From NCBI GenBank assembly GCA_011049495.1, contig DSBF01000402.1:1-11993 (forward strand): a DNA stretch of 11,993 nucleotides. Direction: 5' to 3'. Within the stretch, counting starts at the first letter, position 1; the number at the start of each line of letters is the position of its first letter. The notes under the pieces were generated by a model. It was given only the letters and a program-made list of their open reading frames with translations. It searched no databases and was not told the DNA's origin. Source of the DNA: Ignavibacteria bacterium (GTDB lineage: Bacteria; Bacteroidota; Ignavibacteria; Ignavibacteriales; Melioribacteraceae). This document shows, one piece after another, positions 6,250-11,993 of the stretch. The translations under genes were made by a program, and so were the position numbers.

Positions 6250-7239
6250 GTGGCAATTGATTATAAAACTTCCGGTGTTAACATTCAAGCCGGAGATGAA
6301 ACGGTATCAAGAATAAAAGATTACGCAAAATCTACCTTCAATAAAAATGTATTAACGGGAATCGGGCATTTTGGTGCATTTTATGAATTTGATAAGAATG
6401 AATTTGAAAATCCTGTTCTTGTCTCCAGTGTTGACGGTGTAGGTACAAAATTAAAAGTCGCATTCATGATGGACAAACATGATACAGTTGGGCAGGATTT
6501 AGTAAATCATTGCATAAATGATATTGCTGTGTGCGGGGCAAAACCTCTTTATTTTATGGATTATCTCGCTTTCGGAAAACTTTTCCCCGACAAAGCCGAA
6601 CAGATAATCAAAGGATTTTCTATTGCATGTAAAGAAAACAATGTTGCATTAATCGGTGGTGAAACTGCTGAAATGCCGGGACTTTATTCCGAGGATGAAT
6701 ATGATATTTCGGGAACGATTGTCGGAGTTGTTGAAAAAGAAGAAATAATTGACGGAAGTAAAGTTAAGAAAGGAAATGTTCTTTTAGGATTTAAGTCTAC
6801 CGGGCTTCATACAAATGGTTACTCTTTGGCAAGAAAAGTTTTATTCGAGAAATATGATGTAAACGAAAAAGTTGATAACCTTGAGCTTACAATTGGTGAA
6901 GAACTACTTCGTATTCACAAATCATATTTAACTCTTATATCAAAAATCAAAAGTAAGGTAAATGCATTTTCACATATAACCGGCGGAGGTATAATAGGGA
7001 ATACAAAACGTGTTGTTCCAGATAAGCTCTCAATAAAAATTAATTGGTCGGCATGGAAAATTCCACCAATATTTGAATTGATTGCAAAAACAGGAGAAGT
7101 ACCTGAAGATGAAATGCGAGAGGTTTTTAATCTCGGTATCGGTTTAGTTGCAATCGTTTCGCAAGATAATGTTAACGAAGTATTAAATATTTGTAAATCA
7201 ATTCAAGAAACTCCAATTGAAATGGGGATAATTGAATGA
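6250..7239 (+). CDS. purM: Phosphoribosylformylglycinamidine cyclo-ligase (AIR synthetase, PurM)
   Basis: PurM uses ATP to close formylglycinamidine ribonucleotide into aminoimidazole ribonucleotide, step 5 of de novo purine synthesis in the cytosol. Conserved regions are IDYKTSGVNIQAGDE at the N-terminus, SSVDGVGTKLKVA, GGETAEMPGLYSEDEYD and HITGGGIIGN near the C-terminal third. The reading frame is open back to TTG 6223, but GTG 6250 is preferred. It has GGAG 5 bases upstream, it begins the protein at MAIDYKT as in other family members, and TTG 6223 overlaps the predicted promoter element. From GTG the protein has 329 residues, slightly short of the usual 340-350 but with all motifs present. 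It heads a four-gene plus-strand unit, although the downstream genes are not purine genes. Confidence 0.95.
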   Translation: MAIDYKTSGVNIQAGDETVSRIKDYAKSTFNKNVLTGIGHFGAFYEFDKNEFENPVLVSSVDGVGTKLKVAFMMDKHDTVGQDLVNHCINDIAVCGAKPLYFMDYLAFGKLFPDKAEQIIKGFSIACKENNVALIGGETAEMPGLYSEDEYDISGTIVGVVEKEEIIDGSKVKKGNVLLGFKSTGLHTNGYSLARKVLFEKYDVNEKVDNLELTIGEELLRIHKSYLTLISKIKSKVNAFSHITGGGIIGNTKRVVPDKLSIKINWSAWKIPPIFELIAKTGEVPEDEMREVFNLGIGLVAIVSQDNVNEVLNICKSIQETPIEMGIIE

Positions 7240-7278
7240 TTTCCTACAAACAAACTCTAATAAAAAAAGAACTCACAA

Positions 7279-8637
7279 ATGTACATTGATACACACGCAC
7301 ATCTATTCTACCCAAATTTTAACGGAGAATTAGATCAAATAATTGAACGAGCACAAAATGCCGGAGTTGATGCAATATTAGTCCCGGGCACCGATATACC
7401 GACATCAATTCAAGCAATCGAACTTTCAAAGCAATATGAAATGATTTACACTGCCGTTGGTGTTCATCCCCATGAAACAAAAGAATGGAATGATGATCTA
7501 ATAAATCAAATAGAAACTTTGGCGAAGAATAAAAAAGTTGTTGCAATAGGAGAAATCGGTTTAGATTATTACTATGATTTTTCACCTCGTGAAATTCAGT
7601 TAAAAGCTTTTCGTGCTCAAATTGAATTAGCATTAAAGTTGGATTTACCGGTAATTATTCATAACCGTGATTCTAATGATGATATAATGCAAATTATTCG
7701 TGAATATGCCGATACATCTTTGCGTGCTCAGTTTCATTGCTTTGCCGGTTCAGAGCAAGATGCAAAAGAATTGATTGGAATGGATCATTTTATTTCTTTC
7801 CCGGGCAATGTTACATTTAAAAAAGCTGATAATATCAGAAGAATATTAAAATCAATTCCACCGGAATATTTATTATTAGAAACAGATTCACCTTTTATGA
7901 CTCCTGTTCCTTATAGAGGTAAACGAAATGAGCCTTCTTATATTCCAATTATTGCAGATACAATTTCCGAGATTCATAACGTGAGTTTAGACGAACTTGC
8001 AAAAATTACTTCATACAATACTTATAAACTTTTCGGGATAGGAAAAAATTCCGAATTAATATTTACTTATGAAATTGGTGATTCGCTTTATATTAACGTT
8101 ACAAATAGATGCAACGCTGATTGTGTTTTTTGTAAAAGAAAAACTACCGCCGAAGTTAACGGATATATACTTAAAATGAAAAAATCTGAAGAGCCTGATG
8201 CAAGTGTTTATATAAATGAAATCGGTGATCCGAAAAAATATAAAGAAATTGTCTTCTGCGGTTACGGTGAACCGACGATAAGATGGGATGTTGTTAAAGA
8301 GGTTGCAAAATATGTGAAAGATAACGGCGGTAAAACCCGACTTAACACAAATGGTCATGGGAATGTAATAAACCGGAAAGACATTACTCCGGAATTCGAA
8401 GGTCTGATAGATAAAGTTTCCGTCAGTCTGAATTCTGTGTATCCCGAGCAATATTCAAAATTGATGAGAGTTAGACCGGAGATGCATTCCGAAATGTTGG
8501 ACTTTGCAAAAAAAGCAAAACAGTTTACCCATGTTGTAATGTCAATCGTTGGAATAGATGAAGTTGATAAGGAAAAAGCCACAAAATTAGTTACCGAAGA
8601 AATCGGTGTAGAGTTTAGAGAAAGAGCTTATTTTTAA
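7279..8637 (+). CDS. TatD-family metal-dependent hydrolase fused to a radical SAM domain
   Basis: This 452-residue protein joins two enzymes. Residues 1-255 are a complete TatD-type hydrolase (cytosolic metal-dependent DNase/deaminase-like TIM barrel). The visible metal ligands are H6 and H8 in THAH, E92 in GEIGLDYYYD, H128, H153 and D203 in ETDSPF. Residues from about 265 to 452 are a short radical SAM domain. Its CNADCVFC (C278, C282, C285) is the CxxxCxxC that binds the 4Fe-4S cluster, and GYGEPT (328-333) is the SAM-binding GGE-like motif. Such radical SAM domains are known as a TatD-linked family, encoded beside or fused to tatD, with no established reaction as far as I recall. The linker is about 10 residues and no stop or frameshift separates the halves. 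It starts 39 bases after purM and overlaps the next gene by one base. Confidence 0.92.
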   Translation: MYIDTHAHLFYPNFNGELDQIIERAQNAGVDAILVPGTDIPTSIQAIELSKQYEMIYTAVGVHPHETKEWNDDLINQIETLAKNKKVVAIGEIGLDYYYDFSPREIQLKAFRAQIELALKLDLPVIIHNRDSNDDIMQIIREYADTSLRAQFHCFAGSEQDAKELIGMDHFISFPGNVTFKKADNIRRILKSIPPEYLLLETDSPFMTPVPYRGKRNEPSYIPIIADTISEIHNVSLDELAKITSYNTYKLFGIGKNSELIFTYEIGDSLYINVTNRCNADCVFCKRKTTAEVNGYILKMKKSEEPDASVYINEIGDPKKYKEIVFCGYGEPTIRWDVVKEVAKYVKDNGGKTRLNTNGHGNVINRKDITPEFEGLIDKVSVSLNSVYPEQYSKLMRVRPEMHSEMLDFAKKAKQFTHVVMSIVGIDEVDKEKATKLVTEEIGVEFRERAYF

Positions 8638-10052
8638 TGAAGAAGATTCTTTTAATATTTTTCACGCTCATACATTTTCTTCCCTTCAAATTAGATGCAC
8701 AAAACTTCTCAAACCGGGTTGAAGAAATTTTACAAGATAGTTTATTTCAATCATCTCAAATTTCGGTTGATGTTTATGATTTAACTAACCGGGAATATGC
8801 TTTTCGTAAGAATGAAAATTTACTTCTTCACCCGGCATCAAACATGAAATTGTTTACTACAGCAGCTTCACTACTTTATTTAGGTATTGATGAAAAGTTC
8901 ACAACAAATTTTCTTTATACAGGCTCAATAAGTGATTCGGTTCTTAATGGTGATTTAATTGTTCAAGGGGGATTTGACCCGTTATTTATCGATACGGATT
9001 TGGATTCAATAGTCGTCATACTTAAAGAAAAAGGAATAAAGAAAATAAACGGAAATTTGTTTGCCGATATATCAAATAATGATTCACTTTATTTCGGCAG
9101 AGGCTGGATGTGGGATGATAACCCGAATAGTTATATGCCGTACCTTTCTTCACTTAACATCAATAGAAATTCTCTTATAATATATTATGAACCCGCAGGA
9201 ATCGGTGAAATTGCAGCAGTTAAATTTGAACCTGAATCCAGTTACTATACGTTCGAAAATAATTTAATAACAACAAGCGAAGATACATCAAATATAAAAA
9301 TTACACGTGACTGGCTTGGCGAAAGAAATCATGTTTTTCTTGAAGGTGATATTTCACATAAGAAAGGAATCGATTCGGTAAAAGTTAATATAAAATATCC
9401 GCACTTATATTTTCTACATCTCCTTTCTGAAAGATTAATAGAAAACGGCATTTCATTTTACGGTCAACTTAACATTCTATACAAAAAAACCGAATATGAT
9501 ACTTTATACCATTTTAATCGAAATCTGTTTGAAGTAATAAAAGAAACAAATAAAGAAAGCGATAACTTATGTGCTGAAATGTTATTAAGAAAACTAAGCA
9601 GAAAATATTTTAATTCATCTGCTTCGGCAAAAAAAGGATTACAATTAATCGATAGCTTGATTATTAAACTTGGGAGAAAACCAAAAGATTTTGTTTTTGC
9701 TGATGGTTCCGGTTTATCGCATTACAATTTAATTTCTTCTTCGTTAATTGTAGATTTGTTGAAATATATTTACTTCGAATATCCTTCAATTTATGGATAC
9801 TTTTTCGATTCGTTACCAATAGCCGGTGTTGATGGAACTTTAGAAAAAAGAATGAGAAATAATAAAGCTTATAATTCAATTTATGCAAAAACCGGAACTA
9901 TAAGCGGTGTAAGCACACTTTCCGGTTATGCTAAAACAGAAAATGAAAACTTATTTGCATTCTCAATTCTAATTCAAAATTTTGCGGGCTCGGCAAGAAT
10001 AGCAAGAAATATCCAAGATAAAATTTGTAATATACTCGCAGGTTATAAATGA
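8637..10052 (+). CDS. dacB: D-alanyl-D-alanine carboxypeptidase/endopeptidase, PBP4 (DacB) family, peptidase S13
   Basis: This exported serine peptidase trims or cleaves D-Ala-D-Ala and peptide cross-links of peptidoglycan. A signal peptide is clear: MKK, a hydrophobic stretch, then LDA-Q with probable cleavage after residue 21. The three penicillin-binding active-site motifs are in order: SNMK (S68 nucleophile, K71), SDN (308-310) and KTG (418-420). The long interval between the first and second motifs is the insert typical of PBP4-type enzymes. The 471-residue length fits. The start ATG 8637 shares a base with the TAA of the upstream gene, and the stop overlaps the prmA start by 4 bases, indicating co-translation. 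The symbol is given by family; orthology to E. coli DacB is not proven. Confidence 0.92.
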   Translation: MKKILLIFFTLIHFLPFKLDAQNFSNRVEEILQDSLFQSSQISVDVYDLTNREYAFRKNENLLLHPASNMKLFTTAASLLYLGIDEKFTTNFLYTGSISDSVLNGDLIVQGGFDPLFIDTDLDSIVVILKEKGIKKINGNLFADISNNDSLYFGRGWMWDDNPNSYMPYLSSLNINRNSLIIYYEPAGIGEIAAVKFEPESSYYTFENNLITTSEDTSNIKITRDWLGERNHVFLEGDISHKKGIDSVKVNIKYPHLYFLHLLSERLIENGISFYGQLNILYKKTEYDTLYHFNRNLFEVIKETNKESDNLCAEMLLRKLSRKYFNSSASAKKGLQLIDSLIIKLGRKPKDFVFADGSGLSHYNLISSSLIVDLLKYIYFEYPSIYGYFFDSLPIAGVDGTLEKRMRNNKAYNSIYAKTGTISGVSTLSGYAKTENENLFAFSILIQNFAGSARIARNIQDKICNILAGYK

Positions 10053-10900
10053 AAACACACAGCGTATTTATTGTATCCTCCATCCCGTATAATGTTGATT
10101 TAATTTCGGGTCTGTTGTGGAATTTAGATATTGAAGGAATAACGGAAAACGAAAATTTTTTAACAGTTTATGCTAATCAACAAAATAATCTTAACGAGGA
10201 AATTTTATCTAATGAATTAAGAAAACTTGTGAAAGAAAATTTAATTGAGAGTTTCAAAATTTCATCGGATGTAATTGAAGAAATAAATTGGAATCAAGAA
10301 TGGGAAAAAAAGTTCTCACCGATTGAAGTAACCGAAAAAATTATAATCAAACCGTCTTTTAAAAAAGTTGAAAATGAAAACGATAAACTTGTGATTACAA
10401 TAGACCCCAAAATGTCTTTCGGTACTGGCGAACATGAAACAACAAAACTTGTTCTTCAACTTTTAGAAGAAACCTATGATAGTCATAAAAAAGTTTTGGA
10501 TGTTGGAAGCGGTACCGCCGTACTTGCAATTGCAGCAGCAAAAATGGGAGCCGATACTGTAATCGCTGTTGATAATGATGAGTGGTGTCTTGAAAACGGG
10601 CTCGAAAATATTAAAACAAACAATGTCGAAAATATCGTTCAAGCAAAATTAGGGGAAATCAATTCTATTAGTGAAACTGATTTTGATTTGATTTTAGCAA
10701 ACATCAATAAAAACATTCTAATTGAAATAGCTGATGATATTTCTAGAAAAATTTCTAATTCCGGTGATTTAATTCTATCGGGTCTTTTAGTTCATGATGA
10801 GGAAGATATTAAATCCGCTTATACAAAAAAGGGCTTCCGATTCATTCAAACAAAAAAATTAAATGAATGGATAGCCCTTAAATTTAGGAGGGAAATTTAA
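10049..10900 (+). CDS. prmA: Ribosomal protein L11 methyltransferase (PrmA)
   Basis: PrmA methylates ribosomal protein L11 with S-adenosylmethionine in the cytosol. A divergent N-terminal substrate-recognition domain (about 1-100) is followed by the signature DPKMSFGTGEHETT (119-132). SAM motif I, VLDVGSGTAVLAIAA, is at 149-163, and LANIN (216-220) replaces the NPPY loop, as is characteristic of PrmA. The 283-residue length is usual. The ATG at 10049 overlaps the dacB stop in an ATGA arrangement. It is the last gene of the purM unit. The stop at 10898-10900 is only 8 bases from the convergent marR-like stop. Confidence 0.95.
   Translation: MKTHSVFIVSSIPYNVDLISGLLWNLDIEGITENENFLTVYANQQNNLNEEILSNELRKLVKENLIESFKISSDVIEEINWNQEWEKKFSPIEVTEKIIIKPSFKKVENENDKLVITIDPKMSFGTGEHETTKLVLQLLEETYDSHKKVLDVGSGTAVLAIAAAKMGADTVIAVDNDEWCLENGLENIKTNNVENIVQAKLGEINSISETDFDLILANINKNILIEIADDISRKISNSGDLILSGLLVHDEEDIKSAYTKKGFRFIQTKKLNEWIALKFRREI
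10878..10900. terminator. AT-only 8-bp hairpin at the prmA/MarR-gene convergence (weak terminator candidate)
   Basis: TTAAATTT (10878-10885) and AAATTTAA (10893-10900) are perfect inverted repeats with a 7-base purine loop, AGGAGGG. The dyad covers the last codons of prmA. It is the only dyad noticed where the two transcripts meet, but the stem contains no G-C pair and would be unstable. Whether it ends either transcript is doubtful. Confidence 0.25.
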
Positions 10901-10908
10901 CAAATCAA

Positions 10909-11331
10909 TTAGTTCAGCTTTTCTAACAAGCTCGCTAACTGACGTTGTTCACTTTCCGAAAGTACACTAGTAAGTTCAGCCATTTGACGTGCATACTCAG
11001 GAAGAATAGCATTAATTTTAGTTCGTCCTTTTTCGGTTAATTCGGCGTTAATAACTCTTCTATCTTCCTTAGAGTGAACACGCAAAACCAAATCTTCTTT
11101 TTCCAGGTTATCAACAACGCAGGTAATATTAGCGCCGGTAACCATCAATTCTTCGCTGATTCTTTTCAGTGGAATTGGACCTCTTCTGGCGAGAACTTCA
11201 AGAACGTTGAACTGAGGTGCAGTCAACTTTTCTTGTGCCATTTGTTTCATTTGCTCTTTACGAACTTTGTCGTGAGCTTTTGATAACCGAGTCCAAAGAT
11301 CGAGAGCTAAATCTGTTCTTGCTTTTTCCAT
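10909..11331 (-). CDS. MarR-family transcriptional regulator
   Basis: This 140-residue cytosolic winged-helix repressor/activator is expected to act as a dimer and respond to a small ligand or oxidant. The core runs from LTAPQFNVLEVLARRG (36-51) through LKRISEELMVTGANITCVVDNLEKEDLVLR (55-84), which holds the recognition helix, to the wing KEDRRVINAELTEKG (88-102) with the classic D-R-R...LT motif. Flanking helices form the dimer interface. One cysteine (C71) lies in the recognition helix; it is the only Cys in the protein. ATG 11331 has a GGGGAGA Shine-Dalgarno. It follows the metallopeptidase gene by 12 bases, so the two probably share a promoter beyond the right edge. No target or ligand can be deduced. 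Confidence 0.92.
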   Translation of the reverse strand: MEKARTDLALDLWTRLSKAHDKVRKEQMKQMAQEKLTAPQFNVLEVLARRGPIPLKRISEELMVTGANITCVVDNLEKEDLVLRVHSKEDRRVINAELTEKGRTKINAILPEYARQMAELTSVLSESEQRQLASLLEKLN

Positions 11332-11343
11332 TTTACTTCTCCC

Positions 11344-11993
11344 CTACATATTGTTGAATGATAGTTTGTTTTTGTAAATCTTGTAATCCGGTATTATTTG
11401 TTCAACAAGCTTCCAAAATTTCTTTGAATGATTCAATTGACTTAGATGACATAACTCGTGAACAATAACGTATTCAATAATCTTAGTATTAAAGTACAAC
11501 AATTTATAATTAAAAGAAAGATTTTTTTGGGTAGAACAACTCCCCCATCTCGATTTTAATCTTTTTACCGAAACTTTATTATACGAGAACCCGTAAAGCT
11601 TTGCCAGCTCATTAACCCTTTTGGGAATATACTCTTTAGCTTTCAAAAACAACCATTCATTGTAGCAATTTTTGAAATGCAGATTATTACCGCAAGGTAT
11701 GGAAAACTGACGATCAATAAATGAAGGAGCAAAAAAAGAAACTTCATTACTTGAAGAATATTTAATTTCTATTTCCTCACCAAAATATCTTAATTTCTCG
11801 GTATTAAAATCAAGTTTATCGACCTTTTTTTCTAACCAAGAAATCGATTTCATTAAAAAATTATTACCCTGCTCATATGTTGATCGGTATGGAACTATTA
11901 AAAAAATTTCACCTGTTTTATAGATTTTTAACTGAATTCGTTTTGCCCGTTTACTTTTCTTGAAGGTAATCTTATAGGAACGATCTTTTATAT
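11344..11993 (-). CDS. YgjP/DUF45-type zinc metallopeptidase (5' end cut by window edge)
   Basis: The zinc site is VHELCH followed by NHSKKFW. The two histidines and the glutamate of HExxH, plus the later His of NHSKKFW, are the expected ligands and catalytic residue. RLKSRWGSCS upstream is the other hallmark of this SprT-like family (Pfam YgjP-like domain). The frame does not begin at ATG 11853. It continues open for 46 more codons to the right edge, including KSKRAKRIQLKIY and IFLIVP, which match the family's N-terminal region. At least 215 residues are therefore visible of a family usually around 230-240, so only a few residues are missing. There is no signal peptide in the visible part. 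The substrate is unknown. It is followed 12 bases later by the MarR-family gene. Confidence 0.88.
   Translation of the reverse strand, partial: IKDRSYKITFKKSKRAKRIQLKIYKTGEIFLIVPYRSTYEQGNNFLMKSISWLEKKVDKLDFNTEKLRYFGEEIEIKYSSSNEVSFFAPSFIDRQFSIPCGNNLHFKNCYNEWLFLKAKEYIPKRVNELAKLYGFSYNKVSVKRLKSRWGSCSTQKNLSFNYKLLYFNTKIIEYVIVHELCHLSQLNHSKKFWKLVEQIIPDYKIYKNKLSFNNM

Noticed and set aside
7990..8110. Possible frameshift or joined-gene artefact between the TatD and radical SAM halves.
   Set aside because: The frame is continuous, no start codon with a ribosome-binding site lies at the junction, and fused forms of these two families are known.
8056..8451. A 131-codon minus-strand open frame across the radical SAM half of the fusion gene.
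   Set aside because: The plus-strand protein carries intact catalytic motifs over the same bases; the antisense product resembles nothing and lacks a start signal.
10886..10892. AGGAGGG at the end of prmA, resembling a strong Shine-Dalgarno.
   Set aside because: It encodes the Arg-Arg of the C-terminus, and no start codon follows at suitable distance before the convergent gene.
1..11993. CRISPR arrays, tRNA or rRNA genes, insertion sequences, phage or plasmid genes.
   Set aside because: No spaced direct repeats, cloverleaf-like sequences, transposase motifs or terminal inverted repeats were seen; the window is almost entirely core genes.

Overview
The window is AT-rich chromosomal DNA packed with housekeeping genes. 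Thirteen well-supported genes leave no gap over 200 bases. Several features suggest a member of the Bacteroidota/Chlorobiota/Ignavibacteriota assemblage, most likely an Ignavibacteria-like lineage: low GC, a TAnnTTTG-type promoter before purM, clear Shine-Dalgarno (SD) sequences before several genes, an hrcA-grpE-dnaJ cluster joined to comEA, and a TatD/radical-SAM fusion. This placement is inferred from gene content and signals, not from a phylogenetic test.

Left block (121-6060, all minus strand, read right to left): hrcA, grpE, dnaJ, a ComEA-like helix-hairpin-helix protein, a pseudopilin-like membrane protein, a PilM-like actin-fold protein, rsmD and coaD. Spacings run from an 8-base overlap to 72 bases, so this looks like one long operon. 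It starts with heat-shock control and the DnaK co-chaperones, passes through three genes of type IV pilus/competence flavour, and ends with an rRNA methyltransferase and a coenzyme A enzyme. A perfect 13-bp hairpin follows coaD. A few codons of a convergent plus-strand gene may end at base 47.

Middle: the intergenic region between the divergent hrcA and purM genes (about 190 bases to the preferred purM start) holds promoter candidates for both directions, a 12-bp palindrome near its midpoint, a second hyphenated palindrome, and an orphan Shine-Dalgarno sequence. No CIRCE operator is visible.

Right block (6250-10900, plus strand): purM, a tatD/radical-SAM fusion gene, a PBP4-type D-Ala-D-Ala carboxypeptidase gene and prmA, the last three overlapping by 1 and 4 bases. 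The annotation corrects two starts. PurM most likely begins at GTG 6250, not TTG 6223. The metallopeptidase at the right edge runs in frame through the window end, so it does not begin at ATG 11853.

Right end (minus strand): a YgjP/DUF45 metallopeptidase gene, cut by the window edge, followed 12 bases later by a MarR-family regulator gene that converges on prmA with only 8 bases between stop codons.

No CRISPR array, insertion sequence, phage gene, tRNA or rRNA was seen. Most of the window is ordinary core genome. The items most worth a second look are the PilM/pseudopilin/ComEA trio inside the chaperone operon, the TatD-radical SAM fusion, and the RNA/DNA dyads near grpE-dnaJ and hrcA-purM. 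None is clear evidence of a new system.
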